Below, piece after piece: positions 17,034 to 24,874 of a stretch of 42,255 nt of DNA. Both the position numbers and the translations under genes were made by a program. This DNA is from JAGWRA01 sp035534615. Its GTDB lineage: Bacteria; Acidobacteriota; Vicinamibacteria; Vicinamibacterales; CAVVIG01. The first letter of the stretch is position 1. The number at the start of each line of letters is the position of its first letter. The notes beneath the pieces are model-generated. The model had not been told where the DNA came from. It made no database searches and was given only the letters and a program-made list of their open reading frames with translations. The stretch spans positions 1 to 42,255 of the forward strand of contig DATLRO010000013.1 in NCBI GenBank assembly GCA_035534615.1. The letters run 5' to 3'.

Positions 17034-17042
17034 ATTTTAGCA
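17034..17042 (-). promoter_or_regulatory. Extended -10 promoter for rpsT
   Basis: On the minus strand TG-C-TAAAAT forms an extended -10. No -35 resembling consensus is present, as is normal for extended -10 promoters. The leader would be about 65 nt, long enough for S20 feedback control. Confidence 0.55.
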
Positions 17043-17107
17043 CAGCCGGCCGCCGCCCGGACGTCAGCGCCCGCCGGCCGGGCTGGCGCCACCCTCACCG
17101 GGCGTGC

Positions 17108-17113
17108 CATACT
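17108..17113 (+). promoter_or_regulatory. CATACT -10 for the basic protein gene, leaderless
   Basis: CATACT is followed by exactly 7 nt and then the ATG, so transcription would start at or next to the A of ATG. No Shine-Dalgarno sequence is present. Confidence 0.45.
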
Positions 17114-17120
17114 CCACGCC

Positions 17121-17426
17121 ATGGTGAAACGCTCAGATCTCCCACCGGTGTCGGAAGAACCGATTGACCTCGTCTTCGACCAGTTCGAAGGCGGCGCGCC
17201 GCCGGAACCGCCGCCCATGCCTGAACCCGCGCCGGTCGCGCCGGCCCGCCTCCGCAGGCGACCGGCCGCGCCGAAGCGGGCGGCTGTCAGGAAGGCTGTC
17301 GGGGGAGCCCGAAAGGGCTCAGCCAGACGGGCTCGAAAGGGCGCCGGGAAGACGACCCGCAAAGCGGCCCCGAAGCGGAAGGTGGTCGCACGGAAGAAGC
17401 GGCCGGCGGGCCGGCTGAAGAAGTAG
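17121..17426 (+). CDS. Small histone-H1-like Lys/Arg/Ala-rich protein
   Basis: A 101-residue protein with a short acidic N-terminal segment (EEPIDLVFDQFEGG), a proline hinge (PPEPPPMPEP) and a strongly basic C-terminal half rich in Lys, Arg and Ala (RKGSARRARKGAGKTTRKAA), like histone H1 tails and bacterial Hc1/AlgP-type proteins. It probably binds DNA or RNA non-specifically. Support for its being real: its own -10, a bidirectional hairpin right after the stop, and AAG/AAA lysines that high GC alone would not produce. The antisense frame across it looks random. Function is not assigned beyond composition. Confidence 0.65.
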   Translation: MVKRSDLPPVSEEPIDLVFDQFEGGAPPEPPPMPEPAPVAPARLRRRPAAPKRAAVRKAVGGARKGSARRARKGAGKTTRKAAPKRKVVARKKRPAGRLKK

Positions 17427-17432
17427 CACCAT

Positions 17433-17452
17433 CGCCCGGCGCGTGCCGGGCG
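17433..17452. terminator. Bidirectional hairpin between convergent genes
   Basis: CGCCCGGC-GCGT-GCCGGGCG is a perfect 8-bp stem with a 4-nt loop, 6 nt after one stop and 13 nt before the other. It can end transcription in both directions. No T-run follows on either strand. Confidence 0.6.
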
Positions 17453-17465
17453 GTGACGGACGTGG

Positions 17466-18176
17466 CTATGGCTGGCCGATGATTTGGTACGGACCCGAGG
17501 CCGGTTTCGTGTCCGAGTAGCGCGGAATCGGCCGCCCGTCGATGAGGTCGACCGTCTTGTAGATCACCTGCCGCGAGCCGGTCGCGCGCGCCGCCGGCCC
17601 AGCGGCTGCCCGGACCCGGCGCACGTACCGGCGCGTCTCCGGATAGGGCGGCACGATGCCGCCGAACCGATCCACGGCGCCCGGCCCTGCGTTGTACGCC
17701 GCGAGCGCCAGGCGCTGGTTGCCGTGGTAGCGATCGAGCAGCTGCCGGAGATACGCGGTGCCGCCGCGGATGTTGTCGGCCGGGTTGTACGGGTTCCGGA
17801 CGCCGAGTTCCGCCGCCGTCGCCGGCATCAGCTGCATCAGCCCCAACGCCCCCTTCGGCGACCGCGCCTCCGGATCGAAGCCCGATTCCACCTGAATGAC
17901 GGCGCGGACGAGCGCCGGGTCGAGACCCTGCTGCCGCGCGCGCCGGCTGATCAGCCGCTGGTACCGGTCGGGAAACGCCGCCGCGGACGGCCGCGTCGTC
18001 CGGATCGTCTGCGCCTGCGCCACGGCGAAGGTCTGGCCGGCACCCGCCGGGGGATGGTCCGACAGCACGAGCGTCCCGCTGGCGTCGCGCCAGCTGTAGA
18101 TCTGCGCGCGGGCGGGGGCTGCGATTCCCGCCAGCATCAGCAGGCCCAGCAGCAGCGGCGTGAGGGTTCGTCTCAT
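17466..18176 (-). CDS. Secreted lytic transglycosylase (SLT/MltE-like) with DUF4124-like N-terminus
   Basis: A 236-residue exported muramidase-like enzyme. A signal peptide (MRRTLTPLLLGLLMLAGIA, cleavage after APARA) is followed by a DUF4124-type beta segment (QIYSWRDASGTLVLSDHPP). The SLT domain (about residues 70-190) has the catalytic Glu97 in VIQVESGF and the signature blocks GALGLMQLMPATAAELGV and LALAAYNAGPGAV. It cleaves peptidoglycan glycan strands with formation of 1,6-anhydromuramic acid, for wall turnover or insertion of envelope machines. The 163 nt between it and alaS hold no gene; on the minus strand a GATAAAG stretch could be its -10. Confidence 0.92.
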   Translation of the reverse strand: MRRTLTPLLLGLLMLAGIAAPARAQIYSWRDASGTLVLSDHPPAGAGQTFAVAQAQTIRTTRPSAAAFPDRYQRLISRRARQQGLDPALVRAVIQVESGFDPEARSPKGALGLMQLMPATAAELGVRNPYNPADNIRGGTAYLRQLLDRYHGNQRLALAAYNAGPGAVDRFGGIVPPYPETRRYVRRVRAAAGPAARATGSRQVIYKTVDLIDGRPIPRYSDTKPASGPYQIIGQP

Positions 18177-18339
18177 TCGCGCTCCAGGCGGGCGCAGGGG
18201 GCCGCGACCGGGTGCGGCGGCGCCGGCCGCACGTCGGCGGACGGCTCCATGGTCACGGGAGCCGCGGCCCGGGCCTCAGACCCTGATACCACGGATCCTT
18301 TATCGGCACGAGGGGCCTCCCGCTGCAGTGGGCCGATTC

Positions 18340-20994
18340 TCAGTTCCTTGCGAGCAGTTCCCCGACCACCTGCTGACTCGCCTCCAGCATCTCGTCGATT
18401 CTCCCCGGCTCCCGGCCGCCGGCTTCGGCGAAATCGGGGCGTCCGCCTCCCCCGCCTCCGACAATCGGGGCAATCTGCCTGACAATCTGGCCGGCCGGCA
18501 CGCGCTGCGTCAGGTCGGCGGTCACCGACACGACGACGGCCACCTTGCCCTCGTTCTCCGAGGCAATCACCACGACGCCGCTGCCGATCTGGTCCTTCAG
18601 CGAATCGGCCAGCTGGCGCAGGGCGTTCTTGTCGAGGCCGCTCACCCGGCGCCGGGCCAGCTTCACGCCGGCGATTTCGACGACGTGCTCCGTGGCGGCC
18701 GCCTGGCCGCCGCCCATGGCGAGCTTCGTCTTGAGGTCGGTCGCTTCGCGGGCCAGGCGCCGGTGGTCGGCCTGCAGGCGCTCAATCGCCTCGACCGCCT
18801 GATCGGCCGGCACGCGCAGCGACTGCAGGATCCGGTCGAGCGCCGCCCGCTGGTCGCGCGCCCACTGCCGGGCACCGAGTCCGGTCAGCGCCTCGATCCG
18901 GCGGACACCGGCCGCCACGCCGGCTTCCTGCGTGATCGCGAACAGGCCGATCTCGCCGGTGGCGCGGACGTGCGTGCCGCCGCACAGCTCCAGGCTGAAG
19001 CCGGGAACCGACACGACCCGCACCTGGTCGCCGTATTTCTCGCCGAACAGCGCCATCGCGCCGGCCGCGATCGCCTCCTGGGTCGCGCGCACCTCGGTCT
19101 GCACCGGCGTGTCTCTCACGACCTGCTCGTTGACGATCTGTTCGACCCGCTCCAGCTCCTCGGCCGACACCGGCTGGAAGTGGACGAAGTCGAACCGCAG
19201 CCGGTCCGGCGCGACGAGCGAGCCGGCCTGCTTGACGTGGGCGCCGAGCACCTGGCGCAGCGCCGCGTGCAGCAGGTGGGTGGCCGTGTGGTTGCGGCGC
19301 GTCGCGTCGCGCACCGCCTCGTCCACTTCGGCGGTCACAGGATCACGGACGGTCAGCCGGCCGTCGGTCACCCGCACGTGGTGCGCGCGCGGCAGCCCCG
19401 GGCCGGTCCGCACCACCCCGGCCACCGTCGCGGTCCCCGCGGGGCCGGCGAGCCGGCCGGCGTCGGAGACCTGACCGCCCGATTCGACGTAGAACGGCGT
19501 CCGGTCGAGCAGCACGTAGCCGGACGTGCCGGCGGCGAGGGTGCCGACCTGGTGCCGCTCCTCGTCGAACAGCGCGAGCACGAGCGCGCCGTTCAGGCGG
19601 GTGGTCGCATAGCCCTCGAACCGGTCGCCGGCGTTCGCGAGCGCCGCCCGCTCGGTGTTGGCGCCGAGGGCGAAGGCGTCGGCCTTCCGGCCGGTTTCGA
19701 ACGCGCTGCCGGCCCGCGCCTTCTCGCGCTGGCCCTCCATCGCCCGCTCGTAGCCCGCGCGGTCGACCCGCACGTCCTGCGTTTCGGCGGTGTCCTCGAT
19801 GAAATCGTACGGCAGGCCGTAGGTGTCGTACAGCCGGAAGGCCGCCTCGCCCGGCAGGATGCGCTCCGGCGTCTCGAGCGCCTTCGCGAGCTCCACTTCG
19901 AGCCGCGGCAGACCGTCGTTCAGCACGGTGTCGAACCGCTTCTCCTCCGCGAAGATCGTCCGCTCGATCATCTCGCGGTGCGTGCGCAGCTCCGGGTAGG
20001 CGTCGCCCATCTCCCGCACCAGGACGTCGACCAGCTCGTGGAGGAACGGCTCCCGCACGCCGAGCCGGTTGCCGTGCCGCATGGCGCGCCGCATGATCTT
20101 GCGCAGCACGTAGCCGCGCCATTCGTTCGACGGCATCACGCCGTCGGCGATCAGGAACGTGGTGGCGCGGACGTGGTCGGCGACGACCCGCATCGAGACG
20201 TCGGACGGCCGGTTCGCGCTCGCGGCGTACTGGATGCCGGCGATCTCGCCGATCCGCGCGAGCAGCGGCATGAAGAGGTCCGTGTCGTAGTTCGAGTCCT
20301 TCTGCTGCAGGACCGCCGTGATGCGCTCCAGGCCCATCCCCGTGTCGATCGACGGCGCCGGCAGCGGCGTCAGCGTCCCGTCGACGGTGCGGTCGAACTC
20401 CATGAACACGTTGTTCCACACCTCGATTTCCGGATCGGTCCCCGTGCCGCGGACGTAATAGACCTCCGAACAGCGGCCGCACGGGCCGGTCTCGCCCATC
20501 TGCCAGAAGTTGTCCTCGTGGCCGAGCTGCAGAATCCGGTCGGGCGGGACGAACCTGCGCCAGATCGCGTACGCCTCCTCGTCGCGCGGAATGCCGGCCT
20601 CGCCCTTGAAGATCGACACGACCAGCCGCTCGGGCGGCATCTTCCAGACGCCGGTCAGCATCTCCCACGCGAACGAGATCGCCTGTTCCTTGAAATAGTC
20701 GCCGAACGAGAAGTTGCCGAGCATCTCGAAGAAGGTGTGATGGCGGAGCGAGGGCCCCACGTTGTCGAGGTCGTTGTGCTTGCCGCTGACCCGCATCACC
20801 TTCTGGCACGTCGTCGCGCGCGTGTAGTCGCGCTTCTCGCGGCCGAGGAAGACGTCCTTGAACTGGTTCATGCCCGCGTTGGTGAACAGCAGCGTCGGAT
20901 CGTCCTGCGGCACGAGCGGCGAGCTCGGGACGATGCGATGGCCGTGGCGTTCGAAGTACCTGAGGAAGGACTGCCGGATCTCGTTCGCGGTCAT
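18340..20994 (-). CDS. alaS: Alanine--tRNA ligase
   Basis: An 884-residue class II synthetase. The N-terminus MTANEIRQSFLRYFERHGH and SSPLVPQDDPTLLFTNAGMNQFKDVFLG belong to the aminoacylation core. The editing domain carries the zinc ligands of HTATHLLHAAL and CGGTH. The C-terminal C-Ala domain ends in the glycine-rich VGGGGGGRPDFAEAGG block. I use the second ATG (20994): a TACAAT -10 lies exactly 7 nt before it and overlaps the first ATG (21003), and homologues start here. It is downstream of recX, a common neighbour. Confidence 0.97.
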   Translation of the reverse strand: MTANEIRQSFLRYFERHGHRIVPSSPLVPQDDPTLLFTNAGMNQFKDVFLGREKRDYTRATTCQKVMRVSGKHNDLDNVGPSLRHHTFFEMLGNFSFGDYFKEQAISFAWEMLTGVWKMPPERLVVSIFKGEAGIPRDEEAYAIWRRFVPPDRILQLGHEDNFWQMGETGPCGRCSEVYYVRGTGTDPEIEVWNNVFMEFDRTVDGTLTPLPAPSIDTGMGLERITAVLQQKDSNYDTDLFMPLLARIGEIAGIQYAASANRPSDVSMRVVADHVRATTFLIADGVMPSNEWRGYVLRKIMRRAMRHGNRLGVREPFLHELVDVLVREMGDAYPELRTHREMIERTIFAEEKRFDTVLNDGLPRLEVELAKALETPERILPGEAAFRLYDTYGLPYDFIEDTAETQDVRVDRAGYERAMEGQREKARAGSAFETGRKADAFALGANTERAALANAGDRFEGYATTRLNGALVLALFDEERHQVGTLAAGTSGYVLLDRTPFYVESGGQVSDAGRLAGPAGTATVAGVVRTGPGLPRAHHVRVTDGRLTVRDPVTAEVDEAVRDATRRNHTATHLLHAALRQVLGAHVKQAGSLVAPDRLRFDFVHFQPVSAEELERVEQIVNEQVVRDTPVQTEVRATQEAIAAGAMALFGEKYGDQVRVVSVPGFSLELCGGTHVRATGEIGLFAITQEAGVAAGVRRIEALTGLGARQWARDQRAALDRILQSLRVPADQAVEAIERLQADHRRLAREATDLKTKLAMGGGQAAATEHVVEIAGVKLARRRVSGLDKNALRQLADSLKDQIGSGVVVIASENEGKVAVVVSVTADLTQRVPAGQIVRQIAPIVGGGGGGRPDFAEAGGREPGRIDEMLEASQQVVGELLARN

Positions 20995-21001
20995 GACGGA
21001 C

Positions 21002-21007
21002 ATTGTA
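21002..21007 (-). promoter_or_regulatory. TACAAT -10 for alaS
   Basis: On the minus strand TACAAT is followed by 7 nt and the ATG at 20994, which implies a leaderless alaS mRNA. The hexamer touches the heptamer array upstream, which occupies the spacer between -10 and -35. Confidence 0.5.
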
Positions 21008-21008
21008 C

Positions 21009-21036
21009 TAGGCGACAGGCGGCGGGCGGTAGGCGT
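21009..21036 (-). repeat. Heptamer array, CCTNNCG type, between recX and alaS
   Basis: Four 7-bp units on the + strand (TAGGCGA, CAGGCGG, CGGGCGG, TAGGCGT; a core of RGGCG) with 7-bp phase, followed by a decayed GAGGGGG. It lies downstream of the recX stop and reaches the alaS -10, so changes in copy number would alter the alaS upstream promoter region. Confidence 0.6.
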
Positions 21037-21053
21037 GAGGGGGCGGCGGTGCG

Positions 21054-21572
21054 TCAGGGGGCCGGCGCGGCGCGCTGTCTCTTCCTCAACACACTCGCCA
21101 CCCGATCGGACGGAAACCCCTGGCCGACGAGGAAGCGGTAGAGGCGGGCGAACGTGGCGCGGTCGGGGATCGAGGCGCCGGGCGGCAGGCGCCGGGCCAG
21201 GGCCGACTCCAGCAGACCGGCGGTGTCGAGCGTGGCGGCGACCTCCGCGACCGCCTGGCGGGCGAGGTCGCGCGCGATGCCGAGCTGTTCGATGCGCTGG
21301 ACGGCCCGCGCCGGACCGCGATGCCTCAGCTCCAGCTCCAGGCGCGCGCAGGCCCGCGCCACGCGCGCGTCGTCCAGCGCGTGGTCGTCCTTCAGGCGGG
21401 CGATCGCTCCGTCGACCGCGTCGGGCGGGAACCCCCGCTGCTCGAGCCGCTCGCGGGCCTGGGCTTCCGACAGCTCGCGCCGGGCGAGCGCGCGCAGCAG
21501 GATCAGCCGGGCGGTGTCCGCGTCCTGCCGGTCGGACGGCGTCGGGGTCGGCCGCAGGCGCGGTCGCGGCAG
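21054..21572 (-). CDS. recX: Regulatory protein RecX, apparent CTG start
   Basis: The frame reads as RecX, the modulator of RecA filaments: ARLILLRALARRELSEAQ, RLEQRGFPPDAVDGAIARL, DDHALDDARVARACARLE, then two more three-helix repeats to the end (FLVGQGFPSDRVASVL). These conserved parts extend well upstream of the first GTG (21362). Between an in-frame TGA at 21690-21692 and that GTG the frame has no ATG, GTG or TTG. A perfect GGAGG, formed by the last codons of pilT, stands 8 nt before a CTG (21570-21572), which I take as the start, giving 172 residues, a normal RecX length. It follows pilT by 4 nt and precedes alaS. Confidence 0.85.
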   Translation of the reverse strand: MPRPRLRPTPTPSDRQDADTARLILLRALARRELSEAQARERLEQRGFPPDAVDGAIARLKDDHALDDARVARACARLELELRHRGPARAVQRIEQLGIARDLARQAVAEVAATLDTAGLLESALARRLPPGASIPDRATFARLYRFLVGQGFPSDRVASVLRKRQRAAPAP

Positions 21573-21576
21573 GGCG

Positions 21577-22740
21577 CTATCCTCCGAAGCGGGTGATTTC
21601 GGGCGGACCCGCCGGCCGGGTCTGCTGGCGCGTGGTGCGCGCCACGTCGTCGCGCGTGAGGTCGGACGTCGTGCCGATCCCCTGCACCTTCAGCTTGAAC
21701 TCGTCGACGTTCGACGCCCACCGCAGCGCCTCATCGTACGTGATGAGCCCCTGCTCGAACAGGCCGAAGATCGACTGGTCGAAGGTCTGCATGCCGTACT
21801 GCGACGTCCCCGAGGCGATTGCCCCCTGGATCAGGTTGGTCTTTTCCTTGTCGACGATGCAGTCGCGGATGAACGCCGTGCCGACGAGGATCTCGACGGC
21901 GGGGCAGCGGCCCTGGCCGTCGGCCCGGGGAATGAGCCGCTGCGAGATGACGGCGCGCAGCACGCTCGCCAGCTGGAGCCGGATCTGCTTCTGCTGGTGG
22001 GGCGGGAAGACGGCGATGATGCGGTTGATGGTCTCGACCGCGTCGAGGGTGTGGAGCGTCGAGAGGACGAGATGGCCGGTCTCGGCCGCCAGCAGGGCCG
22101 TCTCGATCGTCTCGAAATCGCGCATCTCGCCGACCAGGATGACGTCCGGATCCTGCCGCAGCGCGCTGCGGAGCGCGTGCGCGAACGACCGGGTGTCGAC
22201 GGCGACCTCGCGCTGGTTGATGAGCGCCTGGTCGTCGCGGTGCAGGAACTCGATCGGGTCCTCGATCGTGATCACGTGCGCCGGCCGGGTGTGGTTGACG
22301 TGATCCACCATGGCGGCGAGGGTCGTGCTCTTGCCGCTCCCGGTGGTCCCGGTCACGAGCACGAGGCCGCGCTCCTCGCCGGCGATCCGCTTGAGCGAGG
22401 CCGGCAGGCCGAGCTCGTCGATCGTGCCGATGCGGATCGGGATGATGCGGAAGACCAGGCCGACCGCTCCGCGCTGCTGAAAGATGCTGCAGCGGAAGCG
22501 GCCGAGCCCGGCCACGCTGTAGGCGAGATCGATCTCCTGGTCGTCCTTGAACTTCTGGCGCTGGGCCGTCGACATCACGGCCGCCGCCATCGCCATGACG
22601 TCGTCCAGCGCGAGCTGGCGGTCGCGCGCGGCCGGGACGAGCGTCCCGCCGACGCGCAGCATGGGGTAGCTGCCGACCTTCAGGTGGAGGTCGGACGCTC
22701 CCTGGTCGACGGCGATCTTCAGCAGGTCGTTGACGTGCAT
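21577..22740 (-). CDS. pilT: Type IV pilus retraction ATPase PilT/PilU family
   Basis: A 387-residue hexameric motor ATPase. The N-terminal PAS-like domain (SDLHLKVGSYPMLRVGG) is followed by Walker A TGTTGSGKSTT, the Asp box ITIEDPIEF, Walker B DPDVILVGEMRD and the His box LVLSTLHT. All catalytic elements are intact. It depolymerises pilin for twitching or DNA uptake; comEC, the DNA-uptake channel, is elsewhere in the window. PilU-type proteins are longer at the C-terminus, and the AIRAGEM-type motif is not obvious, so a PilU reading remains open. The gene follows ilvE after 25 nt; its 3' end encodes the ribosome-binding site of recX. Confidence 0.9.
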   Translation of the reverse strand: MHVNDLLKIAVDQGASDLHLKVGSYPMLRVGGTLVPAARDRQLALDDVMAMAAAVMSTAQRQKFKDDQEIDLAYSVAGLGRFRCSIFQQRGAVGLVFRIIPIRIGTIDELGLPASLKRIAGEERGLVLVTGTTGSGKSTTLAAMVDHVNHTRPAHVITIEDPIEFLHRDDQALINQREVAVDTRSFAHALRSALRQDPDVILVGEMRDFETIETALLAAETGHLVLSTLHTLDAVETINRIIAVFPPHQQKQIRLQLASVLRAVISQRLIPRADGQGRCPAVEILVGTAFIRDCIVDKEKTNLIQGAIASGTSQYGMQTFDQSIFGLFEQGLITYDEALRWASNVDEFKLKVQGIGTTSDLTRDDVARTTRQQTRPAGPPEITRFGG

Positions 22741-22765
22741 CGACCGTGGCCGCCCGTGGCCCGCC

Positions 22766-23743
22766 TCACCGCGCCCTGGCGGCCGACGGGGCCGCCGGCT
22801 GATGCCGGGCGGCGTCCTCCGGGTACGCGTAGGTGAGCCAGCCCCACGTGTCGGGCATCTCGCCGTTGATCACGTCGAAGAACGCCCGCTGGATCGCGGC
22901 GGTGACCGGCCCCCGCTTGCCGCTGCCGATCGTCAGGCGATCGACGCTGCGGATCGGCGTGATCTCGGCCGCCGTCCCGACGAAGAAGAGCTCGTCGGCC
23001 GTGTAGAGCGTCTCGCGCGGGATGGTCTCCTCGCGGACCTCGTAGCCGAGATGGCGCGCCAGCGTGATGATCGAGTCGCGCGTGATGCCCTGGAGCACGG
23101 AGGAGTCGAGCGACGGCGTCTGGATGACGTTGTCCCGCACCCGGAACACGTTGGCGCCGCTCGCCTCGCTGACGAAGCCGTTGACGTCGAGGGCGATCCC
23201 CTCGGCGTACCCGTCCGCGAGCGCCTCCATCTTGATGAGCGCCGAGTTCGCGTAGTTGGCGCTCGCCTTCGACGTCGCCGGAAACGTGTTCGGCGCCATG
23301 CGCGTCCACGAGCTCACGCGCGCGTCGACCCCGTTCTCGAGCGCGTCGGCGCCGAGATAGCGGCCCATCTCCCAGACGAGGATCGCCAGGTCGACCGGAC
23401 AGGTGGCCGGGTTGACGCCCAGCGACTCGTAGCCGCGGTACATGAGCGGCCGGATGTAGCAGCCCTTCAGCCCGTTGGCGCGGATGGTCTCCAGCACGGC
23501 CGCCTCGACCTGGACCGGCGTCAGCGGATAGGCCATCCGGTAGGTCCGCGAGGAATCGAACAGCCGGCGGATATGCGCGCCCAGCCGGAAGCAGGCGGCG
23601 CCCTTCGGCGTGTCGTAGCAGCGGGCGCCCTCGAAGACGCCGCTGCCGTAGTGCACGACGTGCGACGCCACGTGAATCTTCGCGTCGGCCCAGTCGACCA
23701 GCTTGCCGTTCATCCAGATTTTGCCGGTGCCCGCGAAAGCCAT
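22766..23743 (-). CDS. ilvE: Branched-chain amino acid aminotransferase
   Basis: A 325-residue class IV PLP aminotransferase making Val, Leu and Ile from their 2-oxo acids with glutamate. The PLP lysine is Lys159 in ATSKASANYANS. Other family blocks are HYGSGVFEGARCYDT near the N-terminus, DGYAEGIALDVNGFVSEASG, which holds the cofactor-binding Glu, and FFVGTAAEITPIRSVD. AGGAG stands 7 nt before the ATG. The C-terminal tail is Ala/Pro-rich and longer than usual by about 15 residues. It has its own promoter after the kinase gene but is read in the same direction. Confidence 0.95.
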   Translation of the reverse strand: MAFAGTGKIWMNGKLVDWADAKIHVASHVVHYGSGVFEGARCYDTPKGAACFRLGAHIRRLFDSSRTYRMAYPLTPVQVEAAVLETIRANGLKGCYIRPLMYRGYESLGVNPATCPVDLAILVWEMGRYLGADALENGVDARVSSWTRMAPNTFPATSKASANYANSALIKMEALADGYAEGIALDVNGFVSEASGANVFRVRDNVIQTPSLDSSVLQGITRDSIITLARHLGYEVREETIPRETLYTADELFFVGTAAEITPIRSVDRLTIGSGKRGPVTAAIQRAFFDVINGEMPDTWGWLTYAYPEDAARHQPAAPSAARAR

Positions 23744-23782
23744 GAGCAGCTCCTGTATGAAGAACCGTGCGGAATCACCCGG

Positions 23783-23791
23783 ATCTTAGCA
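23783..23791 (-). promoter_or_regulatory. Extended -10 promoter for ilvE
   Basis: TG-C-TAAGAT on the minus strand, overlapping the first bases of the upstream kinase stop region, would start transcription about 30 nt before the ilvE ATG. It has the same TG-C-TA extended form as the rpsT promoter. Confidence 0.45.
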
Positions 23792-24799
23792 CTACTGCGC
23801 TTCGCCGCAAAAAGGACAGCGATCCGATCGCGCGTGCAGCGGCTTGCGGCAGTGCCAGCAGAAACGGGGCGACGGCGCCTCGCGCGCCCGCAGGCGGCTG
23901 TGGATGTCCTGCAGGTCGCCGGCCGGCGTCGCCGGCGGCCCGCTGCCGGCGCCGGCCGGCTCGCCGGCCGACGGCGTCCGGCGGGCGCGCCCGCCGCCCG
24001 CCGTCAGCCGCAGCGCGAGGACGTCCTCCAGCAGATCGCCCGCCCGCTGGTAGCGGCCGGCGATCTCCGGCGCCATCGCCTTCAGCACGATGTCGTTGAG
24101 CGCGCGCGGAATCTTCGGGTTCTTCAGCCGCGGCGGCGAGACCAGCTCACCCCGCATCAGGCGGTCGAGATCGCCCGGCGTCGGCGTCTGATACGGCAGA
24201 TCGCCCGTGAGCATCTGGTACATCGTCACGCCCAGCGAGTAGAGGTCGGAGGCGAACACCGCCTTGCCCTGGAACTGTTCCGGCGCCATGTAGGGCGGGC
24301 TGCCGATCACCGTCGTGCCGTGCGCCGCGATTTCGAGGAAGCGGGACGTGCCGAAATCGGCCACCTTGACCAGGCCGGCCTCCGACACCAGCACGTTTGA
24401 CGGCCGGAGGTCGCGGTGCAGGACGCCCTGCGTGTGCGCGTGGTCGACGGCGTTGCAGATCTGGCAGGTGTAGTCGAGCGCCTGCGACAGCTCGAGCGCG
24501 CCGTCGCGGCTGATGACGCTCTCCAGCGTCTCGCCCGGCACGTACTCCATCACGATGAAGAAGACGTTCTGCTGCTTCTCGGCCGTCAGGATCGCGACGA
24601 TATTGGGGTGGCTCAGGCTCGCCAGCAGGCGGGGCTCCCGGAGCAGCTCGCTGAGGTCCGCGCTCTGCCGGTGCGGCACCTTGAGCGCGACCTTCTTGTC
24701 GATCAAGGTGTCCGTCGCGAGGTACACGGCCCCGAATCCGCCGCTGCCGAGCGGCGAGATGATCTTGTACTTCCCGATGGTCTGCCCGCGGAAGAACAT
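23792..24799 (-). CDS. Hanks-type Ser/Thr protein kinase with C-terminal zinc ribbon
   Basis: A 335-residue cytoplasmic kinase with no membrane segment. All catalytic elements are intact: G-loop LGSGGFGAVY, Lys40 in VALKV, HRD at 128-130 with Asn135 (LHRDLRPSNVL), DFG at 148-150 and APE at 172-174. A Pro/Gly/Ala-rich linker leads to a C-terminal zinc ribbon, CWHCRKPLHARSDRCPFC (CX2C-X10-CX2C, Cys314-Cys331). The ATG was chosen by the kinase N-terminus and a TATACT -10 located 11 nt upstream; the open frame extends further only as an antisense shadow of rsmE. Its targets are unknown. It heads the run ilvE-pilT-recX-alaS, which may be coincidental. Confidence 0.92.
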   Translation of the reverse strand: MFFRGQTIGKYKIISPLGSGGFGAVYLATDTLIDKKVALKVPHRQSADLSELLREPRLLASLSHPNIVAILTAEKQQNVFFIVMEYVPGETLESVISRDGALELSQALDYTCQICNAVDHAHTQGVLHRDLRPSNVLVSEAGLVKVADFGTSRFLEIAAHGTTVIGSPPYMAPEQFQGKAVFASDLYSLGVTMYQMLTGDLPYQTPTPGDLDRLMRGELVSPPRLKNPKIPRALNDIVLKAMAPEIAGRYQRAGDLLEDVLALRLTAGGGRARRTPSAGEPAGAGSGPPATPAGDLQDIHSRLRAREAPSPRFCWHCRKPLHARSDRCPFCGEAQ

Positions 24800-24810
24800 G
24801 AAGTGGGTCG

Positions 24811-24867
24811 AGTATAGCGCAGCGCGCGCCGGCCCGCGGCCGGCGGCGCCGGCCGGCCCGCTATAAT
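24811..24867. promoter_or_regulatory. Divergent -10 elements for the kinase gene (-) and rsmE (+)
   Basis: TATACT on the minus strand (24811-24816) lies 11 nt from the kinase ATG. TATAAT on the plus strand (24862-24867) lies 7 nt from the rsmE ATG at 24875. Both transcripts would have little or no leader. The GC-rich 45 bp between them must hold both -35 regions. Confidence 0.55.
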
Positions 24868-24874
24868 GCCCGGC

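Noticed and set aside
18160..21141. 993-codon plus-strand open frame antisense to alaS
   Set aside because: AlaS is unmistakable on the minus strand; this frame shows no domain.
21503..21721. 72-codon minus-strand frame overlapping the end of pilT, as the recX start region
   Set aside because: It is in a different frame from RecX and shows no RecX sequence; the RecX frame itself was translated by hand and continues upstream instead.
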